Below are positions 53,324 to 61,480 of a stretch of 64,000 bases of DNA, one piece after another. Below the pieces are notes generated by a model. That model was given only the letters and a program-made list of their open reading frames with translations, did not search any database and had not been told where the DNA came from. The number at the start of each line of letters is the position of its first letter. Position 1 is the first letter of the stretch. The stretch is from Sphingorhabdus contaminans (GTDB lineage: Bacteria; Pseudomonadota; Alphaproteobacteria; Sphingomonadales; Sphingomonadaceae), in NCBI RefSeq assembly GCF_007280415.1, contig NZ_VKKU01000001.1:124001-188000 (forward strand), in the 5' to 3' direction. The position numbers and the translations under genes are program-made.

Positions 53324-53704
53324 ATGGGACGCGTACTTGGCTTAGGTGGCCTCTTTTTCAAATCGGCAGATCCAGCCGCAATGCGGGAATGGTATTCCCG
53401 CGTCTTAGGAATTGAGGTCGATGAATGGGGTGCGTTTTTCACGCCGGACGCTGCCGCCGGGCATCCGGGGGCCGGAACCGTTTTTTCTCCCTTTAGTGCC
53501 GAAACAGACTATTTTTCGCCGTCGGAGAAAGAATTCATGTTCAATCTGATGGTTGATAATCTCGACGAGGTTTTAGTACGCTGCGCAGAACATGGGGTCG
53601 TTCCTGTTAAATCTTTCCCCGACGAAGCAAATGGCCGCTTTGCGCATATCATGGATCCTGAAGGTCGCAAGGTCGAACTATGGCAGCCTATGCCGATGGA
53701 ATAG
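53324..53704 (+). CDS. VOC-family (glyoxalase/bleomycin-resistance) protein
   Basis: 126 residues from ATG 53324 behind AGGGAG. The vicinal-oxygen-chelate fold is shown by LGGLFFKSADPAAMREWYSRVLGIEVDEWGAFFTP, MVDNLDEVLVRCAEHGV and AHIMDPEGRKVELWQP, the last supplying the Glu metal ligand. Such proteins range from glyoxalase-like enzymes to antibiotic-binding proteins. Substrate unknown. Located in a cluster of stress-type genes and just before the hemerythrin gene. Confidence 0.85.
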   Translation: MGRVLGLGGLFFKSADPAAMREWYSRVLGIEVDEWGAFFTPDAAAGHPGAGTVFSPFSAETDYFSPSEKEFMFNLMVDNLDEVLVRCAEHGVVPVKSFPDEANGRFAHIMDPEGRKVELWQPMPME

Positions 53705-53763
53705 GGTGACGGAACCTCGTTGAGATTTTGGCGTTTATGTTGAAATTCCAACGGGAGGCATTC

Positions 53764-54240
53764 GTGACCGATATTTTTTCCATATTGAAATCAGACCATG
53801 ATCTTCATCGTGCGATGCTTGCCAAGATTGCTGAAACAAGTGGCGATACGGCAGAGCGTCGCGACCTTTTCGAAGCTTTTCGGATTGAGGTCACAGCCCA
53901 TGCCGCGGCAGAGGAACAATCTCTTTACGCTACAATGCTGGCGGATCCTGATCTTCAGGATGATGGTCGCCATTCTGTGGCCGAACACAAAGAAATCGAC
54001 GACATGCTCGGTGAATTGCAGGAAACGGACATGGCAACAGGTGCGTGGCTGACGAAATTCAAGGAAATGCGTCACAGATACGAACATCACATCGATGAAG
54101 AGGAAGAGGAGATGTTCCCGGCGGCACAGGAGCAGTTTAGCAGGACGAAAAGCATGGAGTTGGGCGCAACCTTTGACCGCCGCAAACCTGCCGAACTTGA
54201 GGTCGCAGAAGCCAGCGATAACGGCGACCATAAGGATTAA
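53764..54240 (+). CDS. Hemerythrin HHE-domain protein
   Basis: 158 residues from GTG 53764, which has GGGAGG six bases upstream; an upstream ATG at 53737 lacks one. Helical bundle with the oxygen/iron ligands of the HHE family: L-K-S-D-H-D-L-H-R, T-A-H-A-A-A-E-E-Q-S, A-E-H-K-E-I-D and HRYEHHIDEEEEEMFPAA. Proteins of this type bind a di-iron site and act in oxygen sensing, iron handling or nitrosative defence. It follows the VOC gene and precedes cspA on the same strand. Confidence 0.88.
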   Translation: MTDIFSILKSDHDLHRAMLAKIAETSGDTAERRDLFEAFRIEVTAHAAAEEQSLYATMLADPDLQDDGRHSVAEHKEIDDMLGELQETDMATGAWLTKFKEMRHRYEHHIDEEEEEMFPAAQEQFSRTKSMELGATFDRRKPAELEVAEASDNGDHKD

Positions 54241-54386
54241 TTTAGGCTTCCTGTGGTTCCAATTTGCTAAATATCATGATTGGGCGTATGCTGAGCCTTG
54301 CTATCGTCGAACGCGACGGAATTTGAGGCGCGTAACTGGCGTAATGCTGGATCCTCGCAAACGTTTTCCTACCACGACTTGGCTTC

Positions 54387-54410
54387 CCATGTGGCGCTGT
54401 TGCCACATGG
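54387..54410 (+). promoter_or_regulatory. Perfect 9-bp hairpin in the cspA 5' leader
   Basis: CCATGTGGC (54387-54395) and GCCACATGG (54402-54410) with a 6-nt loop, ending 28 bases before the cspA start codon and 13 bases before the ribosome site GAAAGGA. Cold-shock genes commonly carry structured leaders that control translation, so a regulatory role is likely but unproven. Confidence 0.5.
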
Positions 54411-54438
54411 TCACCTGTTTCGTGAAAGGAACATCAAT

Positions 54439-54648
54439 ATGCCTACTGGCACCGTAAAATTCTTCAATGCCGACAAAGGTTATGGCTTTATTGCACCCGA
54501 TGGTGGCGGTGATGACAGCTTTGTACACATTTCTGCTGTGCAGGCCGCTGGCATGCACTCGCTTGATAAGGAACAGCGCGTAAACTACGAAGTTGAAGTT
54601 GGCCGTAACGGCAAAGCGTCAGCTGTTAACCTGTCGCAAGCGGACTAA
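54439..54648 (+). CDS. cspA: Cold-shock protein (CspA family)
   Basis: 69-residue single-domain OB-fold RNA chaperone. RNP1 KGYGFIAP and RNP2 FVHISAV are present, with the family start GTVKFFNADKGYGFI. The ATG at 54439 follows GAAAGGA; a longer frame upstream is the leader. The 198-bp interval from the hemerythrin stop, which carries a 9-bp hairpin, suits the long leaders of this family. A strong terminator follows after the stop. Confidence 0.95.
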   Translation: MPTGTVKFFNADKGYGFIAPDGGGDDSFVHISAVQAAGMHSLDKEQRVNYEVEVGRNGKASAVNLSQAD

Positions 54649-54663
54649 TTCACTAAAGTTATG

Positions 54664-54695
54664 AAAAAGGGCCGCTCTGCCGCGGCCCTTTTTTT
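54664..54695 (+). terminator. Strong rho-independent terminator of cspA
   Basis: AAAAAGGGCCGC and GCGGCCCTTTTT form a 12-bp stem around TCTGCC, followed by further T residues. Classic intrinsic terminator 16 bases after the cspA stop, between cspA and the opposing 50-residue gene. It may act in both directions. Confidence 0.9.
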
Positions 54696-54699
54696 GTGA

Positions 54700-54852
54700 C
54701 TAATTCAGTATGGCGCCGGTCATCCACATGAATGACAAAGCAATAATGGCCAAAATCAAAGAAATTGCCAGCACGTAGCGGACCCCTTGATTCTTGATGC
54801 CGCCACTGACCTCCTGTTCGGTCACATCGATTTTATCGCCATCTTTATGCAT
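54700..54852 (-). CDS. 50-residue small membrane protein
   Basis: From ATG 54852: MHKDGDKIDVTEQEVSGGIKN, then QGVRYVLAISLILAIIALSFMWMTGAILN. The N-terminal half is acidic and polar, the C-terminal half a single hydrophobic helix. The ribosome site AGGAG is nine bases ahead. It sits against the cspA terminator. A family with an acidic cytoplasmic N-terminus plus one helix is common in sphingomonads, but I cannot name it. Confidence 0.55.
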   Translation of the reverse strand: MHKDGDKIDVTEQEVSGGIKNQGVRYVLAISLILAIIALSFMWMTGAILN

Positions 54853-54922
54853 TGTTATTGCTCCTGCTCTGGCAATTCAGCATCATCGCTGCTGTCCAAG
54901 CGCAATATAACACACAAAAGGG

Positions 54923-55330
54923 TTAGCTTGTTTCACGAAACGGCCAATTAATGACCCCACCAACCCAAAGGGCGAGCCATATCAGTATAGGCTGAAATGC
55001 AAGTCTCGGCCCATGGTAGTACCAGCTCAAATTGGTGCCGCCGATGTTTATGTCGTTTAATGCGTGGTTGAAATTCGCGGGCCACACGCAAACTGCATAT
55101 AGAGCCAAACTGATGCCAGAGGCTTTCTGAAGTCTAGGGATCAGCAGTCCCAATGCTCCTGCAATCTCCGCCAATCCAGTTAAGAATACGACTTGAGCCG
55201 GAAAAGGAACCCAGTCCGGCGTGATTGACAGAAAACCGGTTGGCGATCGCAAATGTGCAACGCCCGCAGCAAAATAAAAGAGCGCCACGATGATGCGAAA
55301 TATTGTGCGGATAATTCCCTTGCGCTTCAT
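54923..55330 (-). CDS. DoxX-family membrane protein
   Basis: 135 residues with four predicted helices, typical of DoxX: IVALFYFAAGVAHLRSP, then PAQVVFLTGLAEIAGALGLLIPRLQKASGISLALYAVCVWPANFNHAL with the conserved Gly/Pro-bounded turns and WLALWVGGVINWPF. DoxX proteins work near thiosulfate/quinone or superoxide systems in some species; the role here is open. The gene overlaps the PhnA-like gene (55327-55330, four bases) and is therefore coupled to it. Confidence 0.85.
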   Translation of the reverse strand: MKRKGIIRTIFRIIVALFYFAAGVAHLRSPTGFLSITPDWVPFPAQVVFLTGLAEIAGALGLLIPRLQKASGISLALYAVCVWPANFNHALNDINIGGTNLSWYYHGPRLAFQPILIWLALWVGGVINWPFRETS

Positions 55331-55632
55331 CTTTTGCGAACGAACTCGGCCCGCAACACCAAGCCCTTGATACCTTCATACTTGCAATCGATCTCTTGTG
55401 GATCGCCAGTTAGCCTTATGGATTTGATCAGGGTCCCGCGCTTAAGAGTTTGTCCGGCACCTTTGACAGTAAGGTCCTTGATTAGTGTTACTTGGTCGCC
55501 GTCTTTCAAAATGTTTCCAACAGAATCACGTACTTCCACATCATCAACCGCGGCAGCACGGCTTCTTGCTTCTTCGGCGGAAATCCAATCGCCTGAAGCT
55601 TCATCGTAAACATAATCGTCGTTGTCGCTCAT
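55327..55632 (-). CDS. PhnA/YjdM C-terminal-domain protein, zinc ribbon absent
   Basis: 101 residues. The part from residue 30, VEVRDSVGNILKDGDQVTLIKDLTVKGAGQTLKRGTLIKSIRLTGDPQEIDCKYEGIKGLVLRAEFVRK, is the C-terminal PhnA domain (YjdM). The canonical N-terminal CxxC...CxxC zinc ribbon is missing; the N-terminus is acidic instead (MSDNDDYVYDEASGDW). So this is a domain-reduced version. PhnA is no longer considered a phosphonoacetate hydrolase; function of the domain is unclear. Coupled to DoxX downstream. Confidence 0.8.
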   Translation of the reverse strand: MSDNDDYVYDEASGDWISAEEARSRAAAVDDVEVRDSVGNILKDGDQVTLIKDLTVKGAGQTLKRGTLIKSIRLTGDPQEIDCKYEGIKGLVLRAEFVRKR

Positions 55633-55745
55633 CAGTCAGTCCCGCCCAATTTTCGTCGCCACATTATTTTGGCGATGCGAGTTAATGTCCGTTGCAATTT
55701 GCAACCATGTAAGTAAGATTTTTCTACAAGAGCGGAGAGATAAAG

Positions 55746-57260
55746 ATGGCGCAAGAGGAAACAACCATAGATGTTTTGATCGTCGGCGCAGGATTGTCGG
55801 GTATAGGGGCAGCAGCGCATTTGACGATGCAATGCCCAAATAAGAGCTTTGCCATTGTTGAACAGCGCAAGGATATGGGCGGAACATGGGACTTGTTCCG
55901 GTATCCTGGTATTCGGTCGGATTCAGACATGCATACGCTCGGTTATCGTTTCAAACCCTGGCTGCATGAAAAGACGATCGCTGATGGCCCTGCAATTCAC
56001 GATTATGTTCACGAAACTGCAGCTGAATTCGGGATTACTCCCCACATTCATTTCGGCCATCGCGTCGTATCCGCAAACTGGTCCAGTGCGGATGCGCGCT
56101 GGTATGTCATAGCCAAATCCGTAGATGGCGGCGCAGACCGTCATTTTGCTGCACGCTTCTTGTTCATGTGCGCAGGCTATTATGATTATGATCAGGGATA
56201 CCGACCCGATTTTCCGGGTGAAAAAAACTTCAAAGGTCAGATAATCCACCCTCAGCATTGGCCTGAAGGACTGGACTATGTCGGTAAAAAAGTTGTCGTT
56301 ATTGGTTCCGGAGCGACTGCAGTCACCATTGTACCGGTAATGGCAGAAGAGGGCGCTGATGTGACTATGTTGCAGCGTTCACCCACTTATATGGTTTCGC
56401 GTCCCGCGCGAGATCCGTTCGCCAATAACCTGCGGAAATTTCTGCCAGAAAAAATTGCCTATGCAATCACACGGTGGAAAAACATCAATCAACAGCGGTT
56501 CACTTATTGGTATGCCCGCCGCAATCCGGCGAAACTTGGCGAAAAGCTTGTGGAAATGGCACGACAGGAGCTGCCGGAAGCGATCGACGTGGATAAGCAT
56601 TTCGTTCCAAAATATGGTCCCTGGGAACAGAGACTATGTCTCGTACCGGACAGCGACATGTTTAAAGCGATCGCCTCCGGCAAGGCGAAAGTCGTCACGG
56701 ATCACATCGAGCAGTTTACAAAAACAGGCATTCAGCTGAAGTCTGGTGATCATCTCGACGCGGATATCATTGTCACTGCTACCGGACTTAATCTTGTAAC
56801 GATGGGCAAGACGGCAATGAGCATTGACGGCCAGCCGATTAACTTTGGCGAGCATTTCAATTATAAGGGTGTGATGTATAACGACATTCCAAACCTTGCG
56901 AGTGTCTTTGGATATATCAACGCATCGTGGACGCTGAAAACGGATATTGTTGCCGACTATGTCTGCCGCCTGTTGTGGAAAATGGACGACAAAAATGCCA
57001 CGATTGCGACACCACATTTGGAAGACGTGAATATGCCGCGACTTCCATTCGTATCCGACTTTAGTTCGGGATATTTTGCGCGTTCGTTCGACAAGTTGCC
57101 GAAAAATGGCGACCGTCACCCTTGGCGCGTTCTGCAAGATTACAAGGCGGAAAAGAAAATACTTTCCGAAGATCCGGTCGACGACGGTGTGATGGTCTTT
57201 TCAAACCCTATTGCCGTGACACGCGAAGAGATTGCGGAAACGCTTTTAGCTGCCGAATGA
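55746..57260 (+). CDS. Flavin-containing monooxygenase/Baeyer-Villiger-type enzyme
   Basis: 504 residues with two Rossmann motifs, VLIVGAGLSGIGAAAHL for FAD and VVVIGSGATAVTIVPVMAEEG for NADPH, and a BVMO/FMO fingerprint close to F-K-G-Q-I-I-H-P-Q-H-W-P-E between them. RKDMGGTWDLFRYPGIRSDSDMHTLGYRF is typical of the FMO subgroup that includes putative cyclohexanone- and sulfide-type oxygenases. Substrate cannot be predicted. Starts at ATG 55746 behind GGAGAG; ends just before a convergent lipoprotein gene. Confidence 0.9.
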   Translation: MAQEETTIDVLIVGAGLSGIGAAAHLTMQCPNKSFAIVEQRKDMGGTWDLFRYPGIRSDSDMHTLGYRFKPWLHEKTIADGPAIHDYVHETAAEFGITPHIHFGHRVVSANWSSADARWYVIAKSVDGGADRHFAARFLFMCAGYYDYDQGYRPDFPGEKNFKGQIIHPQHWPEGLDYVGKKVVVIGSGATAVTIVPVMAEEGADVTMLQRSPTYMVSRPARDPFANNLRKFLPEKIAYAITRWKNINQQRFTYWYARRNPAKLGEKLVEMARQELPEAIDVDKHFVPKYGPWEQRLCLVPDSDMFKAIASGKAKVVTDHIEQFTKTGIQLKSGDHLDADIIVTATGLNLVTMGKTAMSIDGQPINFGEHFNYKGVMYNDIPNLASVFGYINASWTLKTDIVADYVCRLLWKMDDKNATIATPHLEDVNMPRLPFVSDFSSGYFARSFDKLPKNGDRHPWRVLQDYKAEKKILSEDPVDDGVMVFSNPIAVTREEIAETLLAAE

Positions 57261-57283
57261 AGTTTTCATTTGGCGGCTGACAT

Positions 57284-57895
57284 TCAGTCCAAATGCCGCA
57301 CGGTTGCTGCAACCCGTCTTGTTTCCTGCACGGGATCGGGGGCGATGATGTGGGTGCGTCGCTTTACTATCCAGATGAGCAAAGCCAGGCCGAGTAAGGC
57401 GCATGCGGCGATCCCGCCCATTAGCCATTTGGTGAAGGTACGCATTTGCTGTGCATGAGCCAATAAGGGCGGCGGCTTTTGCGCCTTTTTTACGTCCCAA
57501 TACTCAATTTCGAATTTTCCGTCTTTCGGCCTGTACAGCCGTATTTCTGCACTAAACCAATACTTTCCATCATGTGCGACATAAGTGACACTAACGTCGT
57601 CTCTGTCCGGACCGAATGTTTTTTGTTTGGGCACATAAAGGGCCGGCACCATTGGAGGGGCCTTTTTCAACAAGGCAGACATTTGCTCGAACTGGACCCG
57701 GCTGTCGTCGGCAAACGAAGGGGCTATCATCTTTTCCGTATTTTTATAGTCGCCGCGTTTCACGGCTCTAATAAAGGGATCGGTTGTCGCCGCCACGTCG
57801 GCGTCAAGATTTACCTTCTCCACCGCACCGGATGTGCATGACGCCGTGCCTAGAAAGGAAGCGATGAGCGCGAACGCAAGAAATATGCGTGCCAT
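57284..57895 (-). CDS. Predicted lipoprotein with C-terminal membrane helix, hypothetical
   Basis: 203 residues. The signal peptide ends T-A-S-C-T, a plausible lipobox (A-S-C rather than the usual LAGC), then a globular part (IRAVKRGDYKNTEKMIAPSFADDSRVQFEQMSALL, SVTYVAHDGKYWFSAEIRLYRPKDGKFEIEYWDV), which looks like an NTF2-like alpha/beta domain, and a hydrophobic helix near residues 155-180 (WLMGGIAACALLGLALLIWIV) with a basic tail. Convergent with the monooxygenase gene and divergent from the aminopeptidase gene. Function unknown. Confidence 0.6.
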   Translation of the reverse strand: MARIFLAFALIASFLGTASCTSGAVEKVNLDADVAATTDPFIRAVKRGDYKNTEKMIAPSFADDSRVQFEQMSALLKKAPPMVPALYVPKQKTFGPDRDDVSVTYVAHDGKYWFSAEIRLYRPKDGKFEIEYWDVKKAQKPPPLLAHAQQMRTFTKWLMGGIAACALLGLALLIWIVKRRTHIIAPDPVQETRRVAATVRHLD

Positions 57896-57943
57896 TTCTG
57901 AAAATTCTCCCCTTCAAATCGCTTTGCCGCTAACGAAGCTTCC

Positions 57944-59332
57944 ATGCGTTATGACGATTTGATCCAGCCTGACAACGGCCAACCTGCCACGCCCATCCAA
58001 TTAATCGAGAAGAGCGGCTTTGAATCCTGGCTTGCCTCACAAGCCGATGCTATTCGAACGGCTGTCCAAGCACAAAAATTTGAAGGCAACACTGGTGATT
58101 TTGCAATCTTACCGGGTGAAAAGCCGAAGGACTGGTCTGTAGTAGCGGGCGTGGCCGATGCCAAAAAACTCGCGATATGGTCATTAGCCAAACTTTCCGA
58201 CATACTTCCCGAAGGCTGTTATCGTTTAACTGATATCGATGCAGGCGATGCCATGGTTGGCTGGATGCTCGGACAATATCGCTATCAGGAATATCTGAGT
58301 GAACCGAAATTGACGGGCGCGCGAATTTTGCTTGTAAAGGAACCGGGCCGCATTGCCGGTTCGGCGTTGCAAGCAACGGCAACTGCGTTGGTGCGCGACC
58401 TCGTCAATCGCCCAGCGGCAGATATGGGGCCTAACGCGCTTGAAGCGGAAACCAGACGTGTTGCAAAATCCTATCGAGCAGAAGTTGCGGTCATCGGCGG
58501 CGACGCGTTGGAATCGGGCTTCCCGCTGATTCATGCCGTGGGCAAAGCAGCCATGCGCGAACACGCCCCACGCCTCATCGAGCTGCATTGGGGTGACGAC
58601 CGGCACCCGCGCGTTGCGATTGTCGGAAAAGGAATTACGTTCGACAGCGGCGGTTTAGATATCAAGCCCGCCAGCGGTATGCGGATCATGAAAAAGGACA
58701 TGGGTGGTGCTGCGCATGCGTTGGCACTAGCCGAGATGATTATGGCAGCGCATCTGCCGGTCCGGCTACACTTGCTTATTGCTGCTGCAGAAAACAGCAT
58801 TTCGGGTAACGCTTTGCGTCCCGGGGATGTGATCAAAAGTCGTAAAGGGATTACCGTAGAGATCGACAATACTGACGCCGAAGGCCGGTTGGTACTGGCG
58901 GATGCATTGGCAAAGGCCGTGGAAGACAAAGCTTCGCTGATAATTGACTTTGCAACATTGACGGGTGCCGCACGCACTGCTTTGGGACCTGATTTGCCCG
59001 CCATGTTCAGCAATCAGGATGAAGTCGCAGAAGGTCTTCTGGTTGCCTCGAAAACAGTTCAGGATCCAGTTTGGCGGATGCCATTATGGGCACCTTATTC
59101 GGAGATGCTCGACAGCGACATCGCGGATACCGCGAATAGCGGAGGGAGCTTTGCGGGCGCGGTGACGGCCGCATTGTTCATGCAGAAGTTCATATCCGAT
59201 GATACCGCATGGGTCCATCTGGACACTTTCGCATGGCGACCAACTTCTAAGCCCGGACGTCCGAAAGGTGGCGAAGCCTTGGGATTGCGAGCGGTGTTTC
59301 GTTATTTGACGGACACTTATCCGGTCCGCTAA
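57944..59332 (+). CDS. M17-family leucyl aminopeptidase
   Basis: 462 residues. The catalytic domain has all metal/active-site motifs: VGKGITFDSGGLDIKPASGMRIMKKDMGGAAHAL, AAENSISGNALRPGDVIKSRKGITVEIDNTDAEGRLVLADAL (NTDAEGR signature) and FATLTGAARTALG. The N-terminal domain (residues 1-150) is not well conserved, as usual. Di-zinc exopeptidase of the cytoplasm acting on N-terminal residues. The next gene, an NlpC/P60 hydrolase, follows after 123 bases; this pair recurs in alphaproteobacteria and may process murein peptides. Confidence 0.93.
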   Translation: MRYDDLIQPDNGQPATPIQLIEKSGFESWLASQADAIRTAVQAQKFEGNTGDFAILPGEKPKDWSVVAGVADAKKLAIWSLAKLSDILPEGCYRLTDIDAGDAMVGWMLGQYRYQEYLSEPKLTGARILLVKEPGRIAGSALQATATALVRDLVNRPAADMGPNALEAETRRVAKSYRAEVAVIGGDALESGFPLIHAVGKAAMREHAPRLIELHWGDDRHPRVAIVGKGITFDSGGLDIKPASGMRIMKKDMGGAAHALALAEMIMAAHLPVRLHLLIAAAENSISGNALRPGDVIKSRKGITVEIDNTDAEGRLVLADALAKAVEDKASLIIDFATLTGAARTALGPDLPAMFSNQDEVAEGLLVASKTVQDPVWRMPLWAPYSEMLDSDIADTANSGGSFAGAVTAALFMQKFISDDTAWVHLDTFAWRPTSKPGRPKGGEALGLRAVFRYLTDTYPVR

Positions 59333-59455
59333 GAGCGTGACGGAATTTCAATGTCGCGTTGGCACTTTGCGAACGCCTGTTTCGTTGACCGGTATTGCCC
59401 GGATAACGCAAGAGACCTAGCAATAGCTGGTGTGACGCAGTCGGGGAAATGATCA

Positions 59456-60352
59456 TTGGGTATCGAAAAGACCGGTGAGCGGCCAATTTACAAGCTGACA
59501 GGACATAGTCTGGTCGGCGACAAGCGAACTACGCCAATAAGGGGTGATCTTGCTGATATTAGCTTGGCAGGCAAGTTGTTCGCGCCTCACTATGCCGTGC
59601 CGATGCTGCGTACCGGGATTGCACCAGTCACGGAAATTCGCGCCGAACCACACGCCACCGCGATGCCTGTAAGTGCGTTGATGCACGGCGAAGAATTTGC
59701 AGTTCTGGATGTGGCAGGCGAGTGGGCTTGGGGCTATTGCCTGCATGACAATTATCTCGGCTATTTACGCTTTTCAGAACTGGGCGCAGATTTTGACGCG
59801 ACGCATATCGTAAGTGCGCCTGCCACGCTTCTGGTGGCCTCCCCTTCGACAAAGTCACCTGTTGTGGCACGGTATCCAATGGGTGCACAATTGGCGTGCG
59901 GCGCACTCAGCGAATGCGGTAACTATCTCTCGTCAGAGAATGGCTTTGTGCCGGTAGCGCATTTATCCGAAATCGGTGAAGTAGAAGCATCGCCAGCGGA
60001 TCTTGCCGAAAGGTTGATAGGCACACCCTATAGTTGGGGTGGGCGCAGCGGTGATGCAATTGACTGTTCAGGTCTGGTGCAACTTGTCTTTGGCCTGAAG
60101 GGGCTCCTGGCGCCTCGCGATGCTGATATGCAACAGGCCGAATTCGGGGACGATCTGCCCGAAGACGTCCCATTGGTGCGCGGCGACCTTGTGTTCTTCC
60201 CCGGTCATGTGGGAATTATGGCCGATGCGGATAACATTATTCACGCTAATGGAACGGCAATGGCTGTCAGTTTGGAACCTCTTGTTGCAGCGGCTGCGCG
60301 GTTTGCCGAACATGAACAATCGATTATCGCGCGCAAAAGAGTGGCGATGTGA
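59456..60352 (+). CDS. NlpC/P60 (C40) cysteine peptidase
   Basis: 298 residues starting at TTG 59456, nine bases after GGGGA, with no ATG in frame nearby. N-terminal part: SH3-like segments (EIRAEPHATAMPVSALMHGEEFAVLDV, YCLHDNYLGYL). The C-terminal domain has the catalytic Cys in D-A-I-D-C-S-G-L-V-Q, the His in FFPGHVGIMAD and a third polar residue in IIHANG. Cleaves murein peptides (D-glutamyl to diaminopimelate bonds) in the recycling pathway; no signal peptide is visible, so it is cytoplasmic and fits a partner role for the aminopeptidase upstream. Confidence 0.88.
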   Translation: MGIEKTGERPIYKLTGHSLVGDKRTTPIRGDLADISLAGKLFAPHYAVPMLRTGIAPVTEIRAEPHATAMPVSALMHGEEFAVLDVAGEWAWGYCLHDNYLGYLRFSELGADFDATHIVSAPATLLVASPSTKSPVVARYPMGAQLACGALSECGNYLSSENGFVPVAHLSEIGEVEASPADLAERLIGTPYSWGGRSGDAIDCSGLVQLVFGLKGLLAPRDADMQQAEFGDDLPEDVPLVRGDLVFFPGHVGIMADADNIIHANGTAMAVSLEPLVAAAARFAEHEQSIIARKRVAM

Positions 60353-60393
60353 TCAGTCGAAAGGTGAAGATCACCTTTTAAAGGCTTCAATTT

Positions 60394-61332
60394 ATGACTC
60401 AAACTGTGTTTATCGATGGTGCAGCCGGAACTACCGGATTGGAAATTGCGGACCGGTTGGCGGGACGTGACGAATTTGCCCTGATTACGCTTGACGACGA
60501 AAAGCGAAAGGATTTGGAACATAGGCGACAGGCATTGAACGATGCCGATTTTGTCATTCTCTGTTTGCCGGATGACGCCGCGAAAGAAGCTGTGGCTCTC
60601 ACGACTTCAGCAAAAACCCGGATTATTGATGCTTCAACAGCCCATCGTACGGATCAAAACTGGGCCTATGGTTTTCCCGAATATCGGAAAGGTCAGCGGG
60701 AACGCATTGCTGCGGCACGGCTGGTGAGTAACCCTGGCTGTTATCCGACCGGCTTTCTCGGATTGGTTGCACCCTTGGTCGCCGAGGGTTTGATACCGGA
60801 AGACTGGCCCTATTCGGTCAACGCCGTATCGGGATATTCCGGTGGTGGAAAAGCCTTGATTGAGCGTTTTGAAGGTAAAGATGGTGCCGACATAGGTTTT
60901 CGCACCTATGGTCTGGATTTAAGCCATAAACATGTTCCGGAAATGCAGACGCATGCCGGTCTCGGACTCGCGCCGATTTTTTCTCCGGCGGTTGTGCGGG
61001 CCTTTCGCGGAATGATGGTTGAAGTACCGTTGCCGATCTCGGTCATGCCGGGCAGTGACAGTCCGGAAGAAATGCGATCCTGTCTGGCGGCTCATTACCA
61101 GGGTTCCCCTATTGTCACCGTGCATGAGCAGCTTGCACCTTCGGAATTGTTGATCCTGAACACTCAGGAACCATCTGACCGGCTTGATCTCTATGTCCTG
61201 GGGTCACCGGACAATACGCAAGTTAGATTATTGGCCATGCTCGACAATCTGGGAAAAGGCGCAAGCGGTGCAGCGGTCCAAAATCTGAATATCATGGCCG
61301 GTTTAGAAGAAACGACAGGCCTGAGATTGTGA
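60394..61332 (+). CDS. argC: N-acetyl-gamma-glutamyl-phosphate reductase, type 2
   Basis: Third step of arginine biosynthesis, reducing the acyl phosphate to the semialdehyde. The 312-residue protein belongs to the shorter type 2 class. NADP fold at the N-terminus (FIDGAAGTTGLEIADRL), active-site Cys116 in S-N-P-G-C-Y-P-T-G, and the NAVSGYSGGGKALIERFEG loop. Only 41 bases separate it from the peptidase gene, so it may share its transcript. Confidence 0.95.
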   Translation: MTQTVFIDGAAGTTGLEIADRLAGRDEFALITLDDEKRKDLEHRRQALNDADFVILCLPDDAAKEAVALTTSAKTRIIDASTAHRTDQNWAYGFPEYRKGQRERIAAARLVSNPGCYPTGFLGLVAPLVAEGLIPEDWPYSVNAVSGYSGGGKALIERFEGKDGADIGFRTYGLDLSHKHVPEMQTHAGLGLAPIFSPAVVRAFRGMMVEVPLPISVMPGSDSPEEMRSCLAAHYQGSPIVTVHEQLAPSELLILNTQEPSDRLDLYVLGSPDNTQVRLLAMLDNLGKGASGAAVQNLNIMAGLEETTGLRL

Positions 61333-61341
61333 TTCAGTCGT

Positions 61342-61360
61342 TTCAGGCTAAATGCCTGAA
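61342..61360 (+). terminator. Short hairpin after argC, weak terminator candidate
   Basis: TTCAGGC (61342-61348) and GCCTGAA (61354-61360) around a 5-nt loop, ten bases after the argC stop. No T-run follows, so it may be only a stabilising or pause structure between argC and the convergent map gene. Confidence 0.35.
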
Positions 61361-61480
61361 TGTATCGGAAATTCACCCGACAGCGGTCAATTTGTCATTT
61401 TGGCATTGGAGCGACAAAGCGTCGTGCAAGGCCATCGTCAATGACCCCGAAGGAAGGCTATATTCGAAACAACGGGCCGC

